The notes below the pieces were generated by a model. It was not told the DNA's origin. It searched no databases and saw nothing but the letters and a program-made list of their open reading frames with translations. Of a stretch of DNA of 33,709 nucleotides, positions 20,703-28,220 are shown in pieces. The position numbers and the translations under genes are program-made. Positions within the stretch are counted from its first letter, which is position 1. Each line of letters begins with the position of its first letter. The stretch covers positions 1 through 33,709 of the forward strand of contig JAZOCR010000047.1 of NCBI GenBank assembly GCA_045596605.1. Reading direction: 5' to 3'. Source of the stretch: SIG622 sp045596605 (GTDB taxonomy: Bacteria > Bacillota > Clostridia > Oscillospirales > CAG-382).

Positions 20703-23272
20703 TATTCTGTTACCGTTCCTTTGTATTCTTTATCTTTAGTATTATTTTTGAATATTGGCGAAATTACCGTAACGGGGCAATTTGCATTAACAGCCAAGCC
20801 AATCGGATTACCGTCCATAACCGCACCTTGTACTATACCGCTTGCCGCACCATTGGCGGAATAATATAAATAGCCAATACCATACATTCCATTGTTTTTG
20901 TAAACGCCGCCATAAATATTTACTTTTGCACCATACGCAGGCGTATTACCACCCTTACCGTTGCCCTCATATCTGCCGCCGATAACAGTGCCTTCACAAG
21001 CGTTGTGGTGGCTCATTCCATCATCGAAATTAAATTCAGAAACGCAATCAATATAGGTTGTATGTCCGTGTCCCGTAATTCCGTAGCCGTCATAGTTCTT
21101 CGTGGCATAGCAAGCGGTCATAACACCATTTGAATTTATTGGGTGAAAGCCAGAAGCATAAGAAGTGTATTTACAAGAACACTTGTAAAAATCGAAATAA
21201 GAACAATTTCGGATGTCAATGTTATATGCCCCCGAAAACCTCACTTCAACCTCACGCAATAAAACTTTTTTTGCTCCGTTAATATAAAATCCAGTGTCCC
21301 ACCAAGTAGGAACAACAAATTGCGTAACATTTGTTAAATCAGCATTTACATAGATATATCCATCAACATAGGTGAAAGTATTTGTTTCCGCTTCGCATTC
21401 GGCTACTGTCAAAACGGGTTTAAGTTTTATGCAAGCCGTTTTTTCATCGTCCGACAAAAGCCAAACGGTAGAGTTATATCTTGAACCGTAATCACTTACA
21501 ATAGGTGTCAGAGTTTTCTTAATAAACACTTTATCAAACTGATAATTTGCGGCGTTAGTATAAGCCACACGCTTGATTGAATTATATGCAACAAGACTTG
21601 ACAATTCGATTCTGTCCGTCATTTCAAATACGATAGGCTCTCTATCTTCGCCTACAACAAAAGTTTTATCGTTATCCGTCGGGAATATTTCAAGTTCATC
21701 AATATCCCACATTTGGATATATTGTTTGTAAACGCCACGTTTTGCGGAAATGCGTTTTGCTCCTGCGTTTACGCAAGCCTTGACGGTTTTCTTCGGTGTG
21801 CTTTCTGTTAACCCGTCATTGTTGTCGTCACCCTCGGGCGAAATGAACATAGTGGATTTATCAACAAATACAACACCATCTGTGACTTCATTCACTAATT
21901 CTTCAACCTTGTTTTCAAGGTCAAGTATTCTGCCTTCATAATCGGCAGGGACGAAAGCAAGTCCTGTGTTTGCCCAAGCATAGCCTGTTGTTGTATCGTC
22001 ATATTCAACGATATCCTCATTTACTGTAATAATTGATGTATCATCAATAGTTTTTGCAGTAAGACGCATATATTGAATTGACGGGGAGTCGGGTACAGTG
22101 AAGGTGTATATTCCCCCACTATCAAGTTCACTTCCTGTTGAAGAGTCTGTGTAGATAGCGCCTGGTGTTATCTGATTATCGGCAGTCATGAAGTATATTG
22201 TACCGTAACCTGTTTTTTCACGAACAACATTTTTAATCCTTACAACATCACCCTCTTTTACGGGAATATAGCCCGTAACACAGCACGAAGCAAGTTCTTT
22301 TTCCACAGCGCTGGAGGAAAAACGCCAACCAACCTTATAGCCATCTTCGCCGTTCAATCCGACATAGGGTGTGTTTTCATCAACTACTCCGTCTTTTAAA
22401 TCAAAAGAACGTGGTATTTGGTTTGTATATGGCGGTTCGGCTTTAACCTCTGTCAGCATATACGCATAAATATATCCATCGGGCAGAACGTACAATTTGC
22501 TTGCGTCACCGTTTTCTTCAAGCCATTCCTTACTCTCTGCAAGCTCGGGCTTTAACTGTCCTCGCTTTGCAAGCTCGGAAGCGATATACTCGGAAAATTC
22601 GCTCTTGTCCGCCTCGGTGTAGTAGTCCACGCCCTTAATGGGAGTGTATCCATCTGCACCTTTTTCACCGTCTTTACCATCCTTTCCATCAACGCCGTTT
22701 TTCCCGTCTGCGCCGTCAAAATAATCTACACCCTTAACTGGTGTATAGCCGTCTTTACCGTCAACGCCATTTACACCCGGGTCGCCTTTGTCTCCTTTTT
22801 CTCCCTTTTCTCCCTGCGCTCCTTGCGCACCGTCAAACTCTCCGCTTTCCTTTGCCTGGGCAAGTGCCAAGCTTACGGTTTCATTTACTGTTTGCGCATT
22901 TGTGCGTTCAAACTCATCAATTCGCTTGTTTAGCGTGCTGTAATTCATAACCTCTGTTTCGGTATAAACGTAATCGTCAGGCTTCTGTCTTTGCTTTACC
23001 GGTATAGCATATTTTGCATAGGTTCTTTCACCGTCATCGGTGTATATAACTGCGTATAACTCAAGAGTCTGCGGCGACTCAAGTAGGATATTGGGTATGC
23101 TTGCTATTAATTCATTCCCATTAGATTCAGGTATAACTATCAGACAGGTGTCGCTTGTGGGATTTGAAAAATGTATTTCACTTATATTTGATGCATCATC
23201 GCAAAAAACGGCTATTTTTCTGCCGAGGTCCCATTGCCAGAGGGCACCGTCAATAACTTTGAATTTTACCAT
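20699..23272 (-). CDS. phage-type tail fibre/baseplate protein with collagen-like region and beta-helix tip
   Basis: The 857 residues fall into clear parts. Residues 1-100 (VIDGALWQWDLGRK ... ASIPNILLESPQTLELYAVI) resemble BppU-like baseplate-attachment domains. Residues 110-145 form a short coiled coil. Residues 148-215 are Gly-X-Y collagen-like, including GEKGEKGDKGDPG and two copies of DGYTP[VI]KGVDY. A beta-rich middle and a second coiled coil near 465 follow. From about 480 there is a parallel beta-helix of the pectate-lyase type (MFISPEGDDNNDGLT ... NNGMYGIGYLYYSANG). This is a receptor-binding or polysaccharide-degrading fibre plan. No capsid, portal or terminase gene accompanies it. 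GGGAGG six bases before the ATG supports the start. The promoter carries an SOS box. Confidence 0.88.
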   Translation of the reverse strand: MVKFKVIDGALWQWDLGRKIAVFCDDASNISEIHFSNPTSDTCLIVIPESNGNELIASIPNILLESPQTLELYAVIYTDDGERTYAKYAIPVKQRQKPDDYVYTETEVMNYSTLNKRIDEFERTNAQTVNETVSLALAQAKESGEFDGAQGAQGEKGEKGDKGDPGVNGVDGKDGYTPVKGVDYFDGADGKNGVDGKDGKDGEKGADGYTPIKGVDYYTEADKSEFSEYIASELAKRGQLKPELAESKEWLEENGDASKLYVLPDGYIYAYMLTEVKAEPPYTNQIPRSFDLKDGVVDENTPYVGLNGEDGYKVGWRFSSSAVEKELASCCVTGYIPVKEGDVVRIKNVVREKTGYGTIYFMTADNQITPGAIYTDSSTGSELDSGGIYTFTVPDSPSIQYMRLTAKTIDDTSIITVNEDIVEYDDTTTGYAWANTGLAFVPADYEGRILDLENKVEELVNEVTDGVVFVDKSTMFISPEGDDNNDGLTESTPKKTVKACVNAGAKRISAKRGVYKQYIQMWDIDELEIFPTDNDKTFVVGEDREPIVFEMTDRIELSSLVAYNSIKRVAYTNAANYQFDKVFIKKTLTPIVSDYGSRYNSTVWLLSDDEKTACIKLKPVLTVAECEAETNTFTYVDGYIYVNADLTNVTQFVVPTWWDTGFYINGAKKVLLREVEVRFSGAYNIDIRNCSYFDFYKCSCKYTSYASGFHPINSNGVMTACYATKNYDGYGITGHGHTTYIDCVSEFNFDDGMSHHNACEGTVIGGRYEGNGKGGNTPAYGAKVNIYGGVYKNNGMYGIGYLYYSANGAASGIVQGAVMDGNPIGLAVNANCPVTVISPIFKNNTKDKEYKGTVTEY
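22620..22860 (-). repeat. collagen-like Gly-X-Y coding repeats
   Basis: Short in-frame repeats within the fibre gene encode Gly-X-Y triplets and two copies of the DGYTP[VI]KGVDY block. Confidence 0.8.
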
Positions 23273-23541
23273 AATACGCCTCCCTTTTACACTTGTTGGT
23301 TCTTAAAAATTGAAATTCCATTTACATAACAACAGTCAATCATCCGGGGAGCCACAAGGCTATTGATTGACGGTATATTGCTCCTTTCTGTTTGCTGTAG
23401 CTAAGAGGTGCGAAATATTTGAGTTCCGGGGAATTGGAGATAAGCCATACGCCGACATGTTTGAGAAGCTTTTCCGGGGGTTACTGTACTTGAATCTCAA
23501 ATCAAAGCCTTATGTATGTAAGCACCTGTTAACTTAATACA
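23273..23541 (-). promoter_or_regulatory. long structured 5' leader of the fibre gene
   Basis: About 260 nt without a credible gene. On the minus strand AGGTGC (23521-23526 region) can pair with GCACCT (23405-23410 region). ATTTGAG pairs with CTCAAAT inside that. Further down GTCAATCA pairs with TGATTGAC, enclosing AGCC-TTGT-GGCT (about 23329-23367). An unattached ribosome-binding-like AAAGGAG stands near 23388. The nested pairing suggests a regulatory leader; I do not recognise a known class. Confidence 0.4.
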
Positions 23542-23570
23542 ATTATAGCACAAATGTTCTATTTTGTCAA
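23542..23570 (-). promoter_or_regulatory. perfect consensus promoter of the fibre unit
   Basis: On the minus strand TTGACA (23565-23570), 17-nt spacer, TATAAT (23542-23547). It is strong unless repressed. A second, imperfect SOS-like element (GAACATTTGTGC) lies in the spacer. Confidence 0.88.
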
Positions 23571-23582
23571 GAACATATGTTC
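23571..23582. promoter_or_regulatory. LexA/SOS box abutting the fibre promoter
   Basis: GAACATATGTTC is a perfect palindrome identical to the core of the Gram-positive LexA consensus (GAAC-N4-GTTC) and touches the -35. LexA bound here would block RNA polymerase, so the fibre unit is predicted to be DNA-damage inducible. Confidence 0.8.
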
Positions 23583-23688
23583 ATTTTCTCTGATTTTGAC
23601 GTATTTTAGTTTTCAATACGGTTATTAAATGTGCAATTTCTGTACAGGTTGTTGACTTTAACATATGAGAAAGTACACCTTAAAAAAG

Positions 23689-23726
23689 AAATACCGGAAA
23701 ATCGCAAATAACGATTTCCGGTATTT
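23689..23726 (-). terminator. bioY terminator
   Basis: A 15-bp stem with one bulged A (23689-23704 with 23712-23726). On the minus strand it is followed by TTTCTTTTTT. Confidence 0.88.
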
Positions 23727-23770
23727 TAACGTAAGGCAGAGCACTGTATCTGAAAGCTACGATTCAAGAT

Positions 23771-24313
23771 TTAATAAAACTTAATCCGGTATCTTTTTCG
23801 CAGACAGGTATATAGGAAAAAGGCGAGGAGCAGCTTTATAATATCCGGCAAAATGTAAGGAATTACGCAGGTGAAAAGTGCAGACATAATACCGCCTACC
23901 TCTGAATAGGTGTAAAACAGCACGTACCATACAGTCCCCAAAAAATAGCAGAAAATCAGTCCGGCAAAACACCCGAAGAGCTTTACCTTATCACCATCTC
24001 CGAAAACACGGGTAACAAGATAATAAACGGCGCTTATGCCGATAAAGCCCATAATAAAGCCACCGGTAGCACCAAAAAGTGCTCCGACGCCTGCTCCCAT
24101 ATAGGAAAATACCGGAAGCCCAACTGCGCCCAAAAGAACATATACAGAAGTGCAAAGAGTTGCAAGCTTTCCGCCAAGTATAAGACATGCGCAGAATACG
24201 GCAAGAGTTTGCAGAGTGAAGGGGACTGTAAAAGGGATAGTTATCCACGAGCAAATAACAAGGAGAGCAGTAAATAGTGAAACGGAAGTAATGTTTTTTA
24301 TTTTTAATTTCAT
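23771..24313 (-). CDS. bioY: biotin transporter substrate-binding subunit BioY
   Basis: This integral membrane S component of ECF-type biotin uptake has 180 residues and about six helices. Family marks include TVPFTLQTLAVFCACLILGG (about residues 29-48), VYVLLGAVGLPVFSYMGAGVGALFGATGGFIMGF (about 57-90), and the PDIIKLLLA near the C-terminus. The ATG at 24313 is chosen because AGGTG precedes it; the frame extends nine codons upstream to a TTG inside the leader. It is divergent from birA, with promoters facing away from a shared region, which fits repression by biotin-loaded BirA. Confidence 0.95.
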   Translation of the reverse strand: MKLKIKNITSVSLFTALLVICSWITIPFTVPFTLQTLAVFCACLILGGKLATLCTSVYVLLGAVGLPVFSYMGAGVGALFGATGGFIMGFIGISAVYYLVTRVFGDGDKVKLFGCFAGLIFCYFLGTVWYVLFYTYSEVGGIMSALFTCVIPYILPDIIKLLLAFFLYTCLRKRYRIKFY

Positions 24314-24343
24314 TTTACACCTGATTTTAATATTTATCAATTA

Positions 24344-24372
24344 ATGATAGCATTTACACCGTGTGTTGTCAA
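24344..24372 (-). promoter_or_regulatory. sigma-A promoter of bioY
   Basis: On the minus strand TTGACA (24367-24372), 17-nt spacer, TATCAT (24344-24349). Confidence 0.75.
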
Positions 24373-24395
24373 GATAAAAAAATAAAGGTTTACAA
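24366..24395. promoter_or_regulatory. candidate BirA operator
   Basis: TTGTCAA (24366-24372) and TTTACAA (24389-24395) form an imperfect inverted repeat with a 16-nt AT-rich spacer. This is reminiscent of BirA sites (TTGTTAA ... TTAACAA). It overlaps the -35 hexamers of both divergent promoters. Confidence 0.45.
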
Positions 24396-24417
24396 TTGAG
24401 GATTTATGTGGTATAAT
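24389..24417 (+). promoter_or_regulatory. sigma-A promoter of birA
   Basis: TTTACA (24389-24394), 17-nt spacer, TATAAT (24412-24417). Confidence 0.75.
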
Positions 24418-24440
24418 TGAGATATATAAGGGGTGATATA

Positions 24441-25439
24441 ATGGCAAGCGCAAAGGATAGAATACACGCAATACTTTTAAACTGCACCGGATATATATCC
24501 GGTGAGGAAATCAGTAAGGAACTTGGGATCAGCCGTCAGGCAGTAAATGCTGCAGTAAAGTTACTTAAAGAGGACGGATGCGATATAGAATCGGTTACAA
24601 ATAAAGGCTACAGGCTTATCAAAAACTGCGAAAAGCTTTGTGCAGGCACGATTATTTCAAAGCTTAAAGCGGAGAGGGAAGGAAATATCACGGTGCTTGA
24701 AACCGTGGATTCGACAAACACCTATCTTAGAAGTATGTTGCAGAAAAAAATCGCAAGGGTAGGTGACTGCGTTATTGCCAACACCCAGACCGGAGGCAGA
24801 GGAAGGCTTGGAAGAAGCTTTTCTTCACCGGCAAATATGGGCGTGTATCTTTCATACTGTATAAATCCCAAGGGGGCACAGCCTCAGGAAATTTCACAGA
24901 TAACTGCGTGGATTTGCGTTGCAGTAAGGGAGGCAATCCTTGAATGCTTTGGCATAGAAAGCGGAATAAAGTGGGTTAATGACCTTGTTTTTGACGGAAA
25001 AAAGCTATGCGGAATACTTACCGAAATGTCAGTGGTGGGGGAAAGCGGAGAAGCCTCTGACGTTGTTGCAGGAATAGGCGTAAATGTAAATCAGATGCCG
25101 GAGGATTTTCCAAAAGACGTTGCAGATATTGCAACCTCAATTAAAATGATAAGAGGCAAGGATGCAGACAGAGCAAGGCTTTGCGCCATGATAATAAATA
25201 AGCTTGACAAGCTCTGCAGTGATTTTCCGAAAGAAAAGGCTTATTATTTGTCAGAGTACAGAAAAAACTGTGCTGTAATAGGAAAAAAAGTACGCACTGT
25301 CAAAAACGGTGATGAGAGAACAGGTACCGCCATAGGTGTTGACGAAAACTTCGGACTGATTATTGACTTTGACGACGGCGTTCGGGAAACTGTTACCGGA
25401 GGCGAGGTCAGCGTGCGTGGCTTTTACGGATATATTTAA
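24441..25439 (+). CDS. birA: bifunctional biotin-protein ligase/biotin repressor BirA
   Basis: It attaches biotin to carboxylase BCCP domains via biotinyl-AMP and, as the holo-dimer, represses biotin genes. The N-terminal winged helix is GYISGEEISKELGISRQAVN (about residues 15-34). The ligase signatures are VDSTNTYLRS, the nucleotide/biotin loop TGGRGRLGRSF, and GIKWVNDLVFDGKKLCGIL with the catalytic Lys, followed by AGIGVNVNQ. A small C-terminal SH3-like domain ends the protein. The length of 332 is typical. The ATG at 24441 follows AAGGGGTG; an upstream in-frame TTG overlaps the -10 and is excluded. The winged helix makes autoregulation and bioY control likely. Confidence 0.96.
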   Translation: MASAKDRIHAILLNCTGYISGEEISKELGISRQAVNAAVKLLKEDGCDIESVTNKGYRLIKNCEKLCAGTIISKLKAEREGNITVLETVDSTNTYLRSMLQKKIARVGDCVIANTQTGGRGRLGRSFSSPANMGVYLSYCINPKGAQPQEISQITAWICVAVREAILECFGIESGIKWVNDLVFDGKKLCGILTEMSVVGESGEASDVVAGIGVNVNQMPEDFPKDVADIATSIKMIRGKDADRARLCAMIINKLDKLCSDFPKEKAYYLSEYRKNCAVIGKKVRTVKNGDERTGTAIGVDENFGLIIDFDDGVRETVTGGEVSVRGFYGYI

Positions 25440-25452
25440 TAAGTGTAAACCG

Positions 25453-25492
25453 AAAAAGAGATTGGGTATTTTTACGTACTCAACCTCTTTTT
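25453..25492. terminator. convergent terminator after birA and the 25491 gene
   Basis: A stem pairing 15 of 16 positions (25453-25468 with 25477-25492), with an A-run on one side and a T-run on the other, so it works on either strand. The minus-strand gene's stop codon lies at its edge. Confidence 0.88.
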
Positions 25493-26240
25493 AATTATAT
25501 CCTATAATATTTTTTGAAACATCCTCTATCACTTTTTCAGCAACATCGGAAATATTCAGAGTATATTCAGCATCAAGACGGGGATTATATATTCCAAGTC
25601 GTTTTATTTTTTTTAAAAAACGGCTATTATATGAGTGAAGCCCCATAATATACTGTACTAAAACAAGCAAGGTGTCAAAGCACGTCACTGAATCCGAAAC
25701 TGTCACATTCCATAGGGTGTCAGAGCTTAGGTATCCTCCGTTGCCGCTTGTGATGCACTCTGAATAACCGCCTTCAAAATCAAATCCGCAAATATTTATT
25801 GAGCTTCCGAAAAAACTTCTGCACCTTTCCGACATTGCCGAAACATCTTTTAGAGCTTCAATATCCGGATTTGAATTTTTCGGTAAAGTACCAAATTTGC
25901 AATACGCTTCAATATATGCAAGCTTTATAGCATATTCCGTCGCAGTAGTGGGATTTTGTGATGTTATTCCCTCGTAGAACTTTTTTATAAGCTCACTTCT
26001 GTTTTTGCAAGGCACATCACGAAGTGCTGTTTCAATCATCAGATAATTTTTATCGGTGTTTTCTGAAATATGTATCTTTAAAAGATACTCGACGGCAAGA
26101 CGAATGATGTTTTCATCTGTGTTTTTACAGCAAAGGGTGATAGTATTGCCACTATGCTGTTTATATGAAAAAGCCGATATGGGAATATACCCACCATGCG
26201 GCTGAATGGAAGTTCTTATTTGCTTTATTAAAGACGCCAT
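25491..26240 (-). CDS. conserved soluble protein of unknown function
   Basis: The 249 residues have no signal peptide or membrane segment. Notable stretches are SIQPHGGYIPISAFSY near the N-terminus, FDFEGGYSECITSGNGGYLS (about residues 155-174), DTLWNVTVSD, and KRLGIYNPRLDAEYTLNISD towards the end. The last parts recall a Firmicute family with GGYTxxVSSGDGDFLxxDTLWDFKVSK. I suspect a PD-(D/E)xK nuclease-like fold in that family, in which this member would have lost the Asp and Lys; that is a memory-based, low-confidence link. GGAGGAG just before the ATG at 26240 selects this start over the ATG 18 bases upstream. It is divergent from a Cro/CI-type regulator and shares its control region. Confidence 0.6.
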   Translation of the reverse strand: MASLIKQIRTSIQPHGGYIPISAFSYKQHSGNTITLCCKNTDENIIRLAVEYLLKIHISENTDKNYLMIETALRDVPCKNRSELIKKFYEGITSQNPTTATEYAIKLAYIEAYCKFGTLPKNSNPDIEALKDVSAMSERCRSFFGSSINICGFDFEGGYSECITSGNGGYLSSDTLWNVTVSDSVTCFDTLLVLVQYIMGLHSYNSRFLKKIKRLGIYNPRLDAEYTLNISDVAEKVIEDVSKNIIGYN

Positions 26241-26267
26241 TACTCCTCCGATGCACATTTATTAAAT

Positions 26268-26287
26268 GTTACTATACAAATAGTAAC
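26268..26287. promoter_or_regulatory. 20-bp inverted repeat over the -10 of the 25491 gene
   Basis: GTTACTAT-ACAA-ATAGTAAC has perfect 8-bp arms and covers the minus-strand -10 and start point. It is a probable repressor operator, with the neighbouring Cro/CI-type protein as the obvious candidate. Confidence 0.6.
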
Positions 26288-26308
26288 ATAAAGAAAGTGA
26301 ATTGTCAA
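26280..26308 (-). promoter_or_regulatory. promoter of the 25491 gene
   Basis: On the minus strand TTGACA (26303-26308), 17-nt spacer, TACTAT (26280-26285). Confidence 0.7.
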
Positions 26309-26330
26309 GAGGTAACTTTTAAGATAGTAT
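26302..26330 (+). promoter_or_regulatory. promoter of the Cro/CI-type regulator gene
   Basis: TTGTCA (26302-26307), 17-nt spacer, TAGTAT (26325-26330). Its -35 shares five bases with the opposing -35. Confidence 0.65.
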
Positions 26331-26376
26331 TATATTAGTCAGGATAGGAACATATCGGAAAAGGAGCTTGTGCGGG

Positions 26377-26619
26377 ATGGAAGTTCAGAATACTGTTAAA
26401 ATGACAAAGGATTACGGTAAAATAAAGCTCCGTCTTCGTGAGCTTATGGATAAAAGAGGTGTTACCAGAAATAATCTCGCCCGCAAGGTAGACGTTCGGT
26501 TTGAAGTGATTGACAGATGGTATAGCGGCGAAATTGAAAAAATGGATCTTGATATACTCGCAAGAATTTGCTTCGTTATGGATTGCAGTGTAAAGGATAT
26601 ACTTGAATATACCGAATAA
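26377..26619 (+). CDS. Cro/CI (Xre) family helix-turn-helix regulator
   Basis: The 80 residues form a single five-helix DNA-binding domain. IKLRLRELMDKRGVTRNNLARK holds the first helices, and VDVRFEVIDRWYSGEIEKMDLDILARICFVMDCSVKDILEY completes the fold, as in the small YozG-like regulators. AAGGAG ten bases upstream supports the ATG at 26377; a further ATG at 26401 would still leave a complete domain. It is divergent from the 25491 gene, whose -10 carries a perfect inverted repeat, so regulation of that gene is a reasonable inference. Confidence 0.9.
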   Translation: MEVQNTVKMTKDYGKIKLRLRELMDKRGVTRNNLARKVDVRFEVIDRWYSGEIEKMDLDILARICFVMDCSVKDILEYTE

Positions 26620-26625
26620 AAAGAC

Positions 26626-26667
26626 AAAAGGACTGTGCACAATAAAGCTAAGTGCACAGCCTTTTTT
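26626..26667. terminator. convergent terminator between regulator gene and apbE
   Basis: AAAAGG-A-CTGTGCAC pairs with GTGCACAG-CC-TTTT (one bulged A) around an 11-nt loop. The T-run on the plus strand and the A-run on the other side suit both directions. Confidence 0.88.
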
Positions 26668-26670
26668 ATA

Positions 26671-27696
26671 TTAGTTTTTATAATTTAGCTTGCTTTCGCC
26701 TTTGAACCTTGCAGTCTCATTAAACTCAAAGCTTTCACGAATACCGTCACTTACGTAAACGCTTCCGTCTGTCATAATAAGAATTGCTTCAAAGTCGTAG
26801 ACGCTGCTATTGTAAAGGCTTATTGCCGCATCCTTGCCAAGAACGAAAAGAGCAGTAGAAAGAGCATCCGCAAGAGTGCCGTCACTTGAAATTACAGCAG
26901 AGCTTTCTATGTCGCTTTTTGCGGGATAACCGGTTTTCGGGTCAAGAATATGGTGATAACGCACACCGTCTTTTTCAAAATATCTTTCATATGCTCCGGA
27001 TACTGCAAGATAGCAGTCGCTAATACGCACGCTGCCGATTATTTCCTGGGTGTTAAAAGGATTTTTTATTCCGATTTTCCAGCCGTCAGAGCTTTTGTCT
27101 GCGTTTCCAAGGCAGGCAATACTTCCACCGAAGCTTATAAGAGCATTTTCTACACCGTTTTCTTTTAGCATATCTGCGCATTTCTTGGCACTGTACCCCT
27201 TTGCAATGCCGCCGAGGTCAATTTTTGTGTCTTTATTTTTCTTTTGAACAAAACCGTCTGATACAGATATTTCTGCTGCATCACAAATATCAAGCAGTGC
27301 GGAAACTTCATCTTTTTCCGGAACTTTGGGATTTTCGCTTTTTATATTCCACAAATCAACAAGCGCTCCAAGAGTAGGGGAGAAAGCACCGTTTGTTGCA
27401 TTTGATATTTCAAGAGCCTTATAAAGCAGCCCGGCAGCCTCATCACTTATTTGTGTGCCGCACTCGGAGCTATTAAGCATGTATATTTCACTGACGGAAA
27501 GGGTTCTTGAAAATTTGTTTTCGTCATCATATACCTGATTTTTGATTTTTTCAAGAAGCTCGCTACTTGCATTTTCTGCCCTTATTTCTATAAAGGTGTC
27601 CATAGCAAAAAAGCTTGTGCTTTGGTAGCTGCGGTTATTGCAGGAGGACAACAAAAACAGCAAGAAGGCAAAAATTAATATTAAGGTTTTTTTCAT
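26671..27696 (-). CDS. apbE: FAD:protein FMN transferase ApbE (lipoprotein)
   Basis: It moves FMN from FAD to a Thr/Ser of extracytoplasmic flavoproteins, and is known as FmnB in flavin-based electron export. A signal peptide with lipobox LLSSC gives a lipid-anchored Cys19. Family marks are FFAMDTFIEI (about residues 29-38), IDLGGIAKGYSAKKCAD (about 155-171), ISFGGSIACLG, HHILDPKTGYPA, and GTLADALSTALFVLG, with metal-binding Asp and Thr. The length of 341 is normal. It overlaps the eetB-like gene by four bases (ATGA), which places it in one operon with eetA-like and eetB-like genes. The flavinylated substrate protein is not in the window. Confidence 0.95.
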   Translation of the reverse strand: MKKTLILIFAFLLFLLSSCNNRSYQSTSFFAMDTFIEIRAENASSELLEKIKNQVYDDENKFSRTLSVSEIYMLNSSECGTQISDEAAGLLYKALEISNATNGAFSPTLGALVDLWNIKSENPKVPEKDEVSALLDICDAAEISVSDGFVQKKNKDTKIDLGGIAKGYSAKKCADMLKENGVENALISFGGSIACLGNADKSSDGWKIGIKNPFNTQEIIGSVRISDCYLAVSGAYERYFEKDGVRYHHILDPKTGYPAKSDIESSAVISSDGTLADALSTALFVLGKDAAISLYNSSVYDFEAILIMTDGSVYVSDGIRESFEFNETARFKGESKLNYKN

Positions 27697-28202
27697 AGCT
27701 TTATTTTCCCTTCAAGTGCGACGTATATGCAGTTCATAAGAAAGCCGGTAAGTGCTCCGGTGGCTACCGAGCAAAGTCCCAGAGGAAGCATCACAGTAAG
27801 CGTTGCAAGGCTTCCCGTTATTATGCTTGCCGCCAAAACCTGACCTATTCCGTGACAAACCGCAGATATCGCTGATATACTTATAAACGATAGATATTTT
27901 CTGAAAGCTTTTTTTGTTAAAACAAGGGATATGTAGGCAAGAAGCGTTCCTGCCGCTGATATAAAGAGCGAGCTTACATTACCGAAGGTCAGGAATATTA
28001 CAGATACCTTCAGTAAAGCTACAGCCGCACCGGCTCTTTTTCCTATAAAGTAAACTGCTGCCATGACGGCGATATTTGCAATACCGAGCTTAAGTCCCGG
28101 TACCGGAATGAGTGCACCTATTGGCACGAGATTTTCAAGAGTTGACATTGCTATTGCTGCCGCAGAAAATATGGCGGTAAGAGTTAATTTTTTTGTATTC
28201 AG
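27693..28202 (-). CDS. Gx transporter family membrane protein (EetB-like, ECF S-component-like)
   Basis: The roughly 169 residues form five or six membrane helices. The conserved core is LENLVPIGALIPVPGLKLGIANIAVM (near the N-terminus), and FGNVSSLFISAAGTLLAY lies further in. Members are often labelled heptaprenyl diphosphate synthase component I, and relatives stand next to NusG-domain-II and apbE genes, including the eet locus of Listeria. The ribosome binding site GGAGG (28211-28215) covers the only GTG, so translation most likely starts at CTG 28200-28202, eight bases further on; the next in-frame ATG would remove the first helix. It overlaps apbE by four bases. Confidence 0.85.
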   Translation of the reverse strand: MNTKKLTLTAIFSAAAIAMSTLENLVPIGALIPVPGLKLGIANIAVMAAVYFIGKRAGAAVALLKVSVIFLTFGNVSSLFISAAGTLLAYISLVLTKKAFRKYLSFISISAISAVCHGIGQVLAASIITGSLATLTVMLPLGLCSVATGALTGFLMNCIYVALEGKIKL

Positions 28203-28220
28203 AAACGTCACCTCCGAAAA

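Noticed and set aside
20699..23272. Complete prophage
   Set aside because: No terminase, portal, capsid, integrase or lysin gene is present on either side.
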